The position numbers and the translations under genes are program-made. This document shows positions 1 through 7,942 of a stretch of 64,000 bases of DNA, piece by piece (positions within the stretch are counted from its first letter, which is position 1; each line of letters opens with the position of its first letter). The notes under the pieces are model-generated. The model was not told the DNA's origin and ran no database searches. It was given only the letters and a program-made list of their open reading frames with translations. Location: NCBI GenBank assembly GCA_034664085.1, contig JAXDII010000025.1, positions 25,970 to 89,969 of the forward strand, in the 5' to 3' direction. The stretch is from JACVRW01 sp034664085 (GTDB lineage Bacteria; Actinomycetota; Thermoleophilia; Solirubrobacterales; Thermoleophilaceae).

Positions 1-1537
1 CGGCGACATCGAGCCGCCCGACCACGCGAATCGCGGAGTTGGACACAATGCGGCGCTCGACCTCTGACGCCGTCTGCTGCGCGCCGACCAGGATGAGGCC
101 GAGGCTGCGCCCGCGCTCGGAGATGTCGAGCAGCACCTCCTTGATCGGGCTCCAGCCCTCGCGCGGCGCGTACTTGTTGAGCTCGTCGAGGACGAGGAAT
201 ACGAGCGGTCGCGCCTGACCGCTGCTCTCCTTGGCTTGGAACAGCTTCTTGACGACGACGCCGACGACGAAGCGCTTGGCGCGGTCGTGGAGGTTGTGGA
301 TGTCGATCACGGAGACCTGATTCGCGCCCCAGTCGATGCGGTGCTGCTCGATGTCGGCCGCATCCCGCCCGCGTATCAGGTGGCCACAGTGGAAGCGGGC
401 GCCGTCAAGCCGGCGCAGAAAGGCCTGAACCGTCCCGGTGGCGATGGGGCCGCGCCAGGAGCCCGGGCCGTCGAACTCGAGGTGCACGCGGATCAGGTCG
501 CAGAGTTCGTCGAAAGAGTGGATCGTGATGTCATTGTCCAAGGGGTCGGGCAGGACGACCGAGCCGGGGAAGTCGGGAATCGGCTTGTGATGGCGGTCGA
601 GCATCGCCTCGACGCGTACGACCAGGTCAGCGATCTGGCTGCGCTCGTCGCCCTCTTCGGCGAACATGAACCGCAGGAGGCCGTCACGGACCACGTCGAG
701 CACGGACCAGAAGTACGACGTGACACCGCGCTGGCGGCTGCCCGTATCCGGCACGGCGACATCGGTCCCCCGCTTGACGGGCGCCCAGAGCCCAACGGAC
801 TCGAACGGGCCTACGGGAAGACCGAGCCGACCGTAGACCTCGTGCTCCTCGATGGCGAGTCGGGCGTTGGGCTTGTCAAGGAAGAGGAGATCTTCGCCCT
901 TCACGTTGAAAATTAGGGCCTTGGTGTTGGCACGCTCGGCGCCCAGCACCGGGGTGTGGAAAAGTGAGTAGAGGAGGAAGCTCGCGTAGGTCGTCTTCGT
1001 CGCGATGCCTGAGACGCCTGAGATGTTCACGTGCGCACCCCGGCGGCCGTCGAGGAAAGCGACGTCGATGTAGATGGGTTCGCCGTCGCGAGCGACACCG
1101 GCGATAAGGCGCTGCTCCATCGTGTCGAAGTACAGGGCCTCATCGCGATCGACCCCAGCAACGCGGAAGACGGCATCGCCCGGCCGCGGCGGCACGTACA
1201 ACTCTGGCTCAAACCGCGTGCTGACAACATGCGCGGCGCGCGCTGTTTCGACGGGCAGCAGCCCCTGATCTGCGAGGAAGACGTCGCTGTCGAAGCGCGC
1301 ACCCTCGTGGCGGGCGCGCACCATGTCGACGACGCCCGATATCCGCAGCCGGTCGGCGCCGGGGACCTCGGTACGGACGGCGACGACGTCGTCGAGCTGC
1401 AGAAAGTTCGTCTCATTGATGGCGACCCAGAAGTCGAGCGGCGTCGCATCCTGCGTCCCCAGGACCTTCCCGACCTCGGCACCGGCGGAGGGCGCGTCGG
1501 CTGCACCACCATCGAGGCTTGCTGCAGAGTCCTGCAT
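1..1537 (-). CDS. HerA-like DNA-translocase ATPase (3' end outside window)
   Basis: This is the N-terminal 512 residues of a HerA/FtsK-superfamily (DUF87-type) ATPase; the stop codon lies beyond the left edge. The family forms hexameric dsDNA translocases that work with NurA nucleases in end resection or in defence. A P-loop-like segment GVSGIATKT (around residues 174-182) precedes a long segment ending in a Walker B box with acidic pair D451-E452 (LVLDELNKYAPREG). After it comes the LVGAQQTASEVERR segment typical of HerA proteins. The ATG at 1537 lies 4 bases after the NurA stop, so the two are clearly co-transcribed and probably translationally coupled. The P-loop departs from the usual GxxxxGKT spacing but keeps K181-T182. 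Family assignment is confident; the cellular role is not. Confidence 0.85.
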   Translation of the reverse strand, partial: MQDSAASLDGGAADAPSAGAEVGKVLGTQDATPLDFWVAINETNFLQLDDVVAVRTEVPGADRLRISGVVDMVRARHEGARFDSDVFLADQGLLPVETARAAHVVSTRFEPELYVPPRPGDAVFRVAGVDRDEALYFDTMEQRLIAGVARDGEPIYIDVAFLDGRRGAHVNISGVSGIATKTTYASFLLYSLFHTPVLGAERANTKALIFNVKGEDLLFLDKPNARLAIEEHEVYGRLGLPVGPFESVGLWAPVKRGTDVAVPDTGSRQRGVTSYFWSVLDVVRDGLLRFMFAEEGDERSQIADLVVRVEAMLDRHHKPIPDFPGSVVLPDPLDNDITIHSFDELCDLIRVHLEFDGPGSWRGPIATGTVQAFLRRLDGARFHCGHLIRGRDAADIEQHRIDWGANQVSVIDIHNLHDRAKRFVVGVVVKKLFQAKESSGQARPLVFLVLDELNKYAPREGWSPIKEVLLDISERGRSLGLILVGAQQTASEVERRIVSNSAIRVVGRLDVA

Positions 1538-1541
1538 GTCG

Positions 1542-2498
1542 TCAGGCAACCGAGACCTCCTCAAGGAGTCGCACTTCAATGGCGCGGCGCACGAGCAGCG
1601 CGTCGCCCAGGCGATGGCGGAGATGGCTCTCGAGCGCGCCTACCGGGTAGAGGTTCTGTGGCGCACGCGGGTCGTGGCCCGGGCGGCTCGCAAAGGCCGG
1701 TAGGACGCCACCGGCAAGCTCGGCCAGGTCCTGTGCCGCCGCAAGGCCTGGAGAAGCATCGACTTCCAGGCGTACGACACCCGCCATCGTGCCGTCAATC
1801 GCGCGGCCGTCGGCTAGCCGGAGATACCACGAGTAGCGCTGCAGCCGCTGATCGCCGAGCTTGAAGATTGGAGAGCGCTCGCCGGCACGGAGCTGTGACA
1901 GGACACGGGCTCGCAACGCATCGAGGTATGCACGGCTCTGACGCTTTGCCATCCCGACGAGGCAGCCGGGCATTGAGTAGCCGAGTGGTCCGTCGGCGAC
2001 GACCAGCTCGGCACTGCCAGAGTGCAGGGCCGCCTTCGCCATGCGTGCCTCAGCGTCGCGCATTGCGTTCTGCAGCCCGCGCAGCGGGTCGAGCGGGCCC
2101 TTCCCCGCGACCGAACTCGGCTCGAAAAGCATTGAGTGCGCGCCGGCCTGCACCACGAGCGGGTCCGGCACGAGACCGCCGCCGACCACGACCGAGCGCC
2201 CGACCTCGACTTCGCCGATCGCCGGCGGCTTCGTCGACCAGGCGCAGCCGACGGCCCACGACCCGGCGAGGCCCGGGGCCTGGATGTCGTCCTCCGCCGC
2301 GAACAGGCTCGCGTCGATCCGTCGCACGCCGTCGATGAATGCACAGCAGGGCACTCGCTCATGCCGAGGAGCAGGTATCGGCTTCCATTCCCCTGCCTCT
2401 TCGACGACGAGATCCAGGCCAGCAGCCGGCTCGAGGTCTTCTACGAGCTCGACGGACGCGCCGTACTCAGGATCCCACGGGTCTACGCGTAGCCGCAT
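1542..2498 (-). CDS. NurA-domain nuclease, partner of the adjacent HerA
   Basis: The 318-residue protein has the features of a NurA domain. An acidic segment after a hydrophobic strand, FIDGVRRIDA (about residues 52-61), matches the first metal-binding motif. A second strand-acid motif, LVVADGPLG, and the conserved segment VGMAKRQSR follow. NurA enzymes are Mn-dependent 5'-3' exonucleases and endonucleases that bind the HerA hexamer. The immediately downstream HerA-like gene makes this pairing convincing. The start is the ATG at 2498; the upstream HIRAN gene ends 40 bases earlier. Whether this pair performs repair or acts against phage cannot be told from the sequence. Confidence 0.75.
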   Translation of the reverse strand: MRLRVDPWDPEYGASVELVEDLEPAAGLDLVVEEAGEWKPIPAPRHERVPCCAFIDGVRRIDASLFAAEDDIQAPGLAGSWAVGCAWSTKPPAIGEVEVGRSVVVGGGLVPDPLVVQAGAHSMLFEPSSVAGKGPLDPLRGLQNAMRDAEARMAKAALHSGSAELVVADGPLGYSMPGCLVGMAKRQSRAYLDALRARVLSQLRAGERSPIFKLGDQRLQRYSWYLRLADGRAIDGTMAGVVRLEVDASPGLAAAQDLAELAGGVLPAFASRPGHDPRAPQNLYPVGALESHLRHRLGDALLVRRAIEVRLLEEVSVA

Positions 2499-2538
2499 GC
2501 CGTCATTCGTCGGGCTGGCGTCGTCGTCCTGACAGCTT

Positions 2539-2967
2539 TTACGAGATCTCCATCAAGACGACGTCAGGCTCGGGGAGATCAAGCCAAACGCCTAGATTTG
2601 GGGTGTCCTCGCGACCGCAAATCTCCGCATTGCAGGCGAGAACCTTCCGTTGGCTCCCGAGGACGAGAAGAACCTCCTGATACTCGCGCGCGTCGGAGCG
2701 GCTGAGGTACCCGACGCGTTCGCCGCTGATCCAAACTGCGATGGCCTGCTCGTCGTGCGGGTTCTCGGGCTCCCTTACGAGGGCCGCGGTCACCGGATGG
2801 CGAACGCGCTCCATTCCTCGCCGCCCAGTGATCGCCTTGAGCGCCGCGAGGTAGTGCGATTCACCGACGACTTCGACGCTGTTGCCATCACCTTCAACAA
2901 GGATCGCCTTGACAGAGATTTCACGCGGTGCCGAGCCGCGATTCGTAAGACGCGAAAGCAAGCCCAC
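2539..2967 (-). CDS. HIRAN-domain protein
   Basis: This is a 142-residue protein whose middle is a HIRAN domain: VVGESHYLAAL near residue 33, then the diagnostic ENPHDEQAIAVWI block and GERVGYLSR. HIRAN domains bind free 3' ends or damaged or stalled-fork DNA and are often fused to helicases or nucleases; here the domain stands alone. It is first in a run with NurA and HerA, so an end-recognition role for that machine is a reasonable inference. The start is a GTG at 2967 with only a weak ribosome-binding site; the next possible start would cut into the domain. Confidence 0.75.
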   Translation of the reverse strand: MGLLSRLTNRGSAPREISVKAILVEGDGNSVEVVGESHYLAALKAITGRRGMERVRHPVTAALVREPENPHDEQAIAVWISGERVGYLSRSDAREYQEVLLVLGSQRKVLACNAEICGREDTPNLGVWLDLPEPDVVLMEIS

Positions 2968-3272
2968 AGACTCATTATCGTCCTAATGTCGGACCGCTTG
3001 AGTTTTCTCCACTGGGATTGGCGAGTCGTCGCAGTCCCAGTGGCAAGACCTCGAACGCGAGCACGACTGGTCCCGAGGGCCAGCTGGCCGCCGCCACCAG
3101 GGCCACTGGTTTGTCCGAGACCCAGTAGGACCGGAGGGGGCGCGATCCGCCTCGCCGACCGCCCCGGAGCACCCATGTGGTACCCATTCGCGGTACCCCG
3201 CCCACTGCGACAGGCTCCAAATGGAGTCGGTGGTCGCGGGGAAATGATGGTATTTGCTGGACTTCTGTCTAA
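2968..3272. other. Intergenic region between HIRAN gene and tRNA-Gly
   Basis: These 305 bases carry no convincing coding sequence. They should hold the promoter of the HIRAN-NurA-HerA run. They lie directly on the 3' side of the tRNA gene, where an integrated element's junction would be expected. No second copy of the tRNA 3' end was found inside the window. Confidence 0.5.
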
Positions 3273-3345
3273 AGCGGACGACGGGGGTCGAACCCGCGAC
3301 CTTCGGCTTGGGAAGCCGACGCTCTACCAACTGAGCTACGTCCGC
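3273..3345 (-). tRNA. tRNA-Gly (anticodon CCC)
   Basis: On the minus strand the 73 bases fold as a complete cloverleaf. The 7-bp acceptor stem is GCGGACG/CGTCCGC with discriminator U73. The D arm carries AGTTGGTAGA, and the anticodon stem TCGGC/GCCGA encloses loop TTCCCAA (anticodon CCC). The T arm carries GGTTCGACC. CCA is not encoded. The gene is divergent from the ccmG operon. Confidence 0.95.
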
Positions 3346-3420
3346 GTGGCGGCCGTTCTGGCCGCGCGGGGCGATTCTACTGGCGCGGCGGCGGCCGACA
3401 TCTAGTCTTCGGGCCGGGTC

Positions 3421-3975
3421 ATGAGGAGGCTGCTCGCCCCCATTCCGATCGCTGTTCTGTCCGCCGTGGTGGCGCTCGTTGCGCTGCTCGCGTACGGGCT
3501 TGCCAGCACCCAGCCCGACCGCGGCATCGACGACGCCCTCCGGGCCGGTGAGCGCGAGGCGGCGCCGGCGGTGGAGCTGCCCGCGCTCGAAGGCGGCGCC
3601 AGGCAGACGCTCGCCGACTACCGCGGCCAGGTGGTCGTCCTGAACTTCTGGGCCTCCTGGTGCGACCCCTGCCGCGAGGAGTCCCCCCTGCTCCAGCGCT
3701 GGCACGAGCGCATCGCCAACCAGGACGCCGTGGTGCTCGGCGTCGACGTTCAGGACGTGGACGACGACGCGCGCAAGTTCATCGACGAGTACCGGCTCAC
3801 CTTCCCGATGCTGCGCGACGGCAGCGGTGACACGCGCGAGTCGTTCGGCATCCTCAGCCTGCCCGAGACCTTCGTCATCGACCGCCAGGGCCGGATCGCC
3901 GCCGTCCGGCGCGGCCCGGTCGACGACCAGTTCATGCGCGAGCAGGTCCAGCCCCTCCTGGAGGAGCAGGCGTGA
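3421..3975 (+). CDS. CcmG/ResA-like membrane-anchored thioredoxin
   Basis: A 184-residue thiol-disulfide oxidoreductase. An N-terminal hydrophobic anchor (about residues 9-28) is followed by a TlpA/ResA-type thioredoxin fold with active site WCDPC in the segment LNFWASWCDPCRE, and the cis-proline region LPETFVID. Such proteins reduce apocytochrome c haem-binding cysteines outside the membrane. The ATG at 3421 is the first start after the tRNA. The next gene begins in a GTGA overlap. Together with CcmH-like and CcdA genes it forms a three-gene cytochrome c maturation and thiol-redox operon. Confidence 0.9.
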   Translation: MRRLLAPIPIAVLSAVVALVALLAYGLASTQPDRGIDDALRAGEREAAPAVELPALEGGARQTLADYRGQVVVLNFWASWCDPCREESPLLQRWHERIANQDAVVLGVDVQDVDDDARKFIDEYRLTFPMLRDGSGDTRESFGILSLPETFVIDRQGRIAAVRRGPVDDQFMREQVQPLLEEQA

Positions 3976-4442
3976 GGGCCACGGCCGTCGCGATCGCGCT
4001 GGCGGCGGCGCTGGCCCTGCCCGCCGCGGCCGTCGCGCAGGACTGCCAGAAGACGACCCTCGGCGACATCGAGGACGAGGTGATGTGCCCGATCTGCGGC
4101 ACGCCGCTCGGGCTCGCCAGCGAGGCGCCCCAGGCCCAGCAGGAGCGCGCCTTCATCGAGCGGATGATCGCCGACTGCCGCTCCAAGGACGACATCAAGC
4201 GCGCCCTGGTGGCCCAGTTCGGCGACGCCGTGCTGGCCCTCCCCGGCGACACGGGCGGCGACGACGGCATCGAGGACGTGCTGGTCTACGCGATCCCCGC
4301 GGTGGGCATCGTGCTGGCCGGCGGCGGCATCGCCTTCGCGCTGGTGCGCTGGCGCGGCCGGCGCACGGGCACGGGCCGCGGCGCCGCTGCGGCCCCGGAG
4401 TCGGGGCGGCTTGACGCCGACATGGAGCGCTACGACCTGTGA
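3972..4442 (+). CDS. CcmH-family cytochrome c maturation protein
   Basis: This is a 156-residue protein with a signal peptide (cleavage near AVAQD), a CcmH domain and a C-terminal membrane helix (about residues 100-125). The redox motif is CPIC in EVMCPICGTPL, where enterobacterial CcmH has an LRCxxC form. The family holds and reduces apocytochrome c for haem ligation. It starts at a GTG that overlaps the upstream stop (GTGA) and ends in another GTGA overlap with ccdA, so the three genes are tightly coupled. Confidence 0.85.
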   Translation: MRATAVAIALAAALALPAAAVAQDCQKTTLGDIEDEVMCPICGTPLGLASEAPQAQQERAFIERMIADCRSKDDIKRALVAQFGDAVLALPGDTGGDDGIEDVLVYAIPAVGIVLAGGGIAFALVRWRGRRTGTGRGAAAAPESGRLDADMERYDL

Positions 4443-5188
4443 TCGGAGCCGACACGGTCGACACCACGGTCGTCGCCGCGTTCGCCGTCGGCTTCATCTC
4501 CTTCATCTCCCCCTGCGTGCTGCCGCTGGTGCCCGGCTACCTCTCGACGATCTCGGGCGTCTCGTTTGCCGACATCCAGGAGGGCCGCGGGCGCGCCAAG
4601 GTGCTCGGCCCCGCGCTGCTGTTCTGCCTCGCCTTCACCGCCATGTTCGTGGCCCTCGGCATGGGCGCCACCGGGCTCGGTCAGACGCTCAACGAGCACC
4701 GTGCGCTGCTGCGCGAGATCTCGGGCGTCGTGCTGGTGCTGATGGGCCTGTTCTTCATCGCGACGCTGTTCATCCCGCTGTTCAACCGCGAATGGCGCCC
4801 CGAGCAGCTGATGCGCCGTGCCCACACCGGCGGCCCGCTGATCGCCGGCGTCGCCTTCGCGGTCGCCTGGCTGCCCTGCACCGGCCCGACGCTCGGCGCG
4901 ATCCTGACGGCCGCGACGAACGAGTCGACGGTCGGCGAGGGCGGCATCCTGCTCGCCTTCTACGCGCTCGGGCTGGCGGTGCCGTTCATCCTCAGCGCGC
5001 TCGCCTTCTCCACCTTCTCGGGCGTCTTCAAGTTCTTCCGCAACCACTACCGCGCGATCACGCTCGTCTCCGGCGCGGTGCTGATCGCCATGGGCGTCCT
5101 GCTCTACACGAACGAGCTGACCCGGCTCAACTCCGAGGCACTCCAGGCGATGGACGACCTCGGCATCAACTTCTTCAGCGACATCTAG
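4439..5188 (+). CDS. ccdA: CcdA-family thiol-disulfide transporter
   Basis: A 249-residue polytopic membrane protein with about six helices. It contains the two conserved cysteine motifs of CcdA/DsbD-beta: SPCVLPLVPGY in the first helix and LPCTGPTLGA in the fourth. It passes electrons from cytoplasmic thioredoxin across the membrane to CcmG and CcmH, its two upstream neighbours. The GTG start at 4439 overlaps the ccmH stop. Its own stop at 5186 is the first base of a 25-bp tandem duplication shared with the convergent HD-GYP gene. Confidence 0.92.
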   Translation: MIGADTVDTTVVAAFAVGFISFISPCVLPLVPGYLSTISGVSFADIQEGRGRAKVLGPALLFCLAFTAMFVALGMGATGLGQTLNEHRALLREISGVVLVLMGLFFIATLFIPLFNREWRPEQLMRRAHTGGPLIAGVAFAVAWLPCTGPTLGAILTAATNESTVGEGGILLAFYALGLAVPFILSALAFSTFSGVFKFFRNHYRAITLVSGAVLIAMGVLLYTNELTRLNSEALQAMDDLGINFFSDI

Positions 5189-5235
5189 GCCGCCAGGCCG
5201 GCCGCCTCGCTAGGCCGCCAGGCCGGCCGCCTCGC
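5186..5235. repeat. Perfect 25-bp tandem duplication between convergent genes
   Basis: Two identical 25-base units (5186-5210 and 5211-5235), each beginning TAGGCCGCCAGG, lie head to tail. Each unit carries, on the minus strand, the codons Glu-Ala-Ala-Gly-Leu-Ala-Ala followed by a TAG. The ccdA stop lies at the start of unit 1; the HD-GYP gene ends with unit 2 and its TAG spans the unit junction. Confidence 0.9.
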
Positions 5236-6547
5236 GGTCGGAGAGCAGCGTGACGAGCGCGTCGAACGCCTCCGCGTCGAGCTTCGTGCCCGCCTCCTGA
5301 GACATGATCGCGAGCACCTCGTCGGGTTCGAGCGCCGCGCGGTACGGCCGCTCCGCGCCGAGCGCGTCGGCCACGTCGGCGACCGCAAGGACCCGCGCGG
5401 GCAGGTCGATCTGGGTGCCGTCGAAGCCGACGAAGTAGCCCGAGCCGTCGAGCCGCTCGTGGTGCAGCGCCGACATCTGCGCCACCGCGCGCAGCGGACC
5501 GACGCGCCGCAGGATCTGAAGCGAGGTGTGCGGGTGCCTGCGCACCGCCTTCCACTCCTCGGCGTCGAGCGGACCGGGCTTGTCGAGGATGCGGCTCGAC
5601 ACGCCGAGCTTGCCGATGTCGTGCAGCAGCCCAGCGCGGTAGAGGTCGCGCTGCGTCGGCTCGTCCAGATCGAGCAGCTCGGCGAGCCCGACGGCGATCT
5701 CCGCAACGCCTGCCGAGTGGGCCGCGGTGAACGGGGACTTGGCGTCGACGACGGCGGCGAACGCCTCCGCGACGCGGTCGAGCCGCTCGGGGCCGGCCGT
5801 CGCCACGCGCTCGGCGGGCTCCCAGGCGGCCACGTCGGGCGCCTCCAGCCCGGCCCAGAACCGCTCGTCGCCCTCGAAGCTGCAGAGCGCGTCGGCCAGC
5901 GCGGGGTCGAACCAGGTGCCGCGGCGCTTGCGCACCACGTCGCACGCGGCCTGCGCTCCGCCGAGCTGCCAGTAGACCTCGGCCGTCTGGGCGATGCACA
6001 GCATCCGCCCGAGCAGCGGGATCCCGTCGCGCTCGAGGCCAGCCGGGTACCCGCGCCCGTCCCAGTGCTCGTCGAGGGCGCCGATCGCCTCCGCCACCGG
6101 CTCGTCGAGGCCGACCTTGCGCGCCACCTCGGCCCCGCGCTCACAGCGCAGCGCAGTGAGCGAGCGCGCGCCCTCCGAACCTTCGGCAATCAGCGCCCTG
6201 ATCTGCCGCGCCTTGGCCAGCGGCGACGCGCCCGGCGCGGTGTTGCGCAGCAGGTGCCGCAGCGCCTGGGCGGGCCGGACGTGGTCGGTGGTCTTGCGCT
6301 CGCGCTTGACCACGGCGTCGGCGTTGGCGTAGAGAGACGCGACCTTGGCGGAGTTCGACGAGCAGCCGGCGTCCTTCAGCAGCAGGGCGTAGAAGAGCGA
6401 GGAGCGGTCCTCCTCGCGGAGGCCGATCTGCTCGCTGAGCCGCATGCCGATCAGGCAGGTGCGCTCGGCGTGGCCGCGCGGCTGGCCCTCGGTGATGTCG
6501 AGGGCGTGCGAGAGGGCGGCCAGCACCTCGGACAGGCGGAGCTCCAT
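5210..6547 (-). CDS. Two-domain HD / HD-GYP phosphodiesterase-like protein
   Basis: A 445-residue cytoplasmic protein with tandem HD domains. The C-terminal half is a complete HD-GYP domain: LLHDIGKLGVSSRILDKPG, then RRHP, then HHERLDGSGY. It is a candidate cyclic-di-GMP phosphodiesterase. The N-terminal half is degenerate: its HD position reads LLLKDAG instead of LLHDIG, although an HWDGRGYP box survives. The N-terminal half probably has a regulatory or dimerising role. The start is the ATG at 6547. No membrane segment or sensor is visible. Confidence 0.85.
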   Translation of the reverse strand: MELRLSEVLAALSHALDITEGQPRGHAERTCLIGMRLSEQIGLREEDRSSLFYALLLKDAGCSSNSAKVASLYANADAVVKRERKTTDHVRPAQALRHLLRNTAPGASPLAKARQIRALIAEGSEGARSLTALRCERGAEVARKVGLDEPVAEAIGALDEHWDGRGYPAGLERDGIPLLGRMLCIAQTAEVYWQLGGAQAACDVVRKRRGTWFDPALADALCSFEGDERFWAGLEAPDVAAWEPAERVATAGPERLDRVAEAFAAVVDAKSPFTAAHSAGVAEIAVGLAELLDLDEPTQRDLYRAGLLHDIGKLGVSSRILDKPGPLDAEEWKAVRRHPHTSLQILRRVGPLRAVAQMSALHHERLDGSGYFVGFDGTQIDLPARVLAVADVADALGAERPYRAALEPDEVLAIMSQEAGTKLDAEAFDALVTLLSDREAAGLAA

Positions 6548-6616
6548 GGGACCTGATCGACGGATCGGCCCGCTGACGGGTGGCCGCCCGCCCGGTGTGG
6601 ACGCATGGACTAGCGC

Positions 6617-7933
6617 CTAGCGCGCCAAACGGCGCAGGAACGGCACGACCGTGTGCAGGAAGCGGTTGCGGTCGGGCGCCGCGGCCAGCGGGTCCAGATG
6701 GCTCGCCCGCGGGTCCGAGACCACCCGGCTGCGCGGTATGCGCGACCGCCGCACGAGCGCCCGCGCGCCGCGCTCGACGCGCCCGTCGGTCAGGTCGGTG
6801 CCGTAGGCGTAGAGCGGCACGTCGATCGCCCCCACGTGGAACGGCCGCAGCCCGAGCAGCCGGGCGGCCGGCGTGCGCCGCAGCGGGCTGATCGCGTCCA
6901 CGTCGAGCCGCAGCCGCTTCGAGAAGTACCACTGGATCGCGTTCGGCCGCTCCGACGAGTAGGCCTTCGCGAAGCGCCGAATCGGGGTTAGCTCGCCGTC
7001 GAGCCAGCCGCGCGGGTCGCCGCTGTCGGCCATCCGGCCGGCGTTGATGCGGATCAGCGACAGCACGGGCGGCGAGGTGGCCTTGTCGAACGCGTATCCG
7101 AGCGCGGCTTCGTTGGTGGCCCGCACCGGCGGCTTGAACTCAGGCGGAAGCGGGGCGTAGTCCTGCAGCACCGACGGCTCGTCCGGGCGCTTGTATGCCC
7201 ACAGCGCGCCCGTCTCCGCGAAGATCCCGGCGATCTCGGGCAGGCCGAGGCCGAGCAGGTCGTCGAACACCAGCCCGCTGCGGATCTCGGCCAGGATCTC
7301 CCGCGCGCGCTCGAGGTTGGCGCTGTCGAAGCTGCCGAGCAGCCCGCCGTCGATCAGCACCATGCCGTCGATGTCGCGGTAGCCGGGCCGTCCGTCGAAG
7401 TCCCATGACGCGTAGGCGACGGTCGTGGACGCGCCGAGCGAGTGGCCGCCCAGGATGACCTGGCGCCGGCCGCCGGCGCGCGCCTTCAGGACGACGCGGC
7501 GCAGGTCGCCGAGCGAGACCTTCAGCCCCCACTTCCCGACGAACGGGACATCGGCGCCAACGACGCGCCGGTACTTGAAGCCGAGGTAGTAGTCCTGCGC
7601 GGCGACCGGGTCGCCACGCTCGAACACCGACGTGTCCTCGAAGGCGTTCTCGCGCCGGTCGACGATCCACACCTGGAGGCCCGTCACGCGCGCCACGATG
7701 TCGCGCGCGACCGGCGTGATCCCGCCCGCGCCGCCGAGGAAGCCCGGCACCAGCACGAGCACGCGCCTGGCCGCCCGCGGCCCCACGCGCTGCACGAAGA
7801 CGCGGTCGTACTTCGCCGGTCCCGCGGCCGGCACGCCCCTGACCGAGGTCAGTCGCTCGGCCGCCGCAGCCGGTGCGCTTGCCCCGAGAGCAGCGGCCAC
7901 CGCGAGCAGCACCAGGCGGGCGGGGCGAGCCAC
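6617..7933 (-). CDS. Secreted alpha/beta hydrolase
   Basis: This is a 438-residue protein with a clear signal peptide (ARLVLLAVAAALGASAPAAAA) and an alpha/beta-hydrolase fold. It has an LVLVPGFLGG oxyanion strand, nucleophile elbow GGHSLGAS (Ser about residue 178), and a C-terminal SHLDPL segment supplying the catalytic histidine. It probably acts on esters or lipids outside the membrane; the substrate is unknown. It lies 9 bases downstream of argS on the same strand but need not be functionally linked. The length is greater than that of simple lipases because of a large insert with an unusual DDLLGLGLPEIAG region. Confidence 0.75.
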   Translation of the reverse strand: MARPARLVLLAVAAALGASAPAAAAERLTSVRGVPAAGPAKYDRVFVQRVGPRAARRVLVLVPGFLGGAGGITPVARDIVARVTGLQVWIVDRRENAFEDTSVFERGDPVAAQDYYLGFKYRRVVGADVPFVGKWGLKVSLGDLRRVVLKARAGGRRQVILGGHSLGASTTVAYASWDFDGRPGYRDIDGMVLIDGGLLGSFDSANLERAREILAEIRSGLVFDDLLGLGLPEIAGIFAETGALWAYKRPDEPSVLQDYAPLPPEFKPPVRATNEAALGYAFDKATSPPVLSLIRINAGRMADSGDPRGWLDGELTPIRRFAKAYSSERPNAIQWYFSKRLRLDVDAISPLRRTPAARLLGLRPFHVGAIDVPLYAYGTDLTDGRVERGARALVRRSRIPRSRVVSDPRASHLDPLAAAPDRNRFLHTVVPFLRRLAR

Positions 7934-7942
7934 ACGGGAACC

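Noticed and set aside
2983..3705. A 240-codon minus-strand frame covering the tRNA-Gly and the ccmG start
   Set aside because: It runs through a complete tRNA gene and antisense to ccmG, and shows no protein features.
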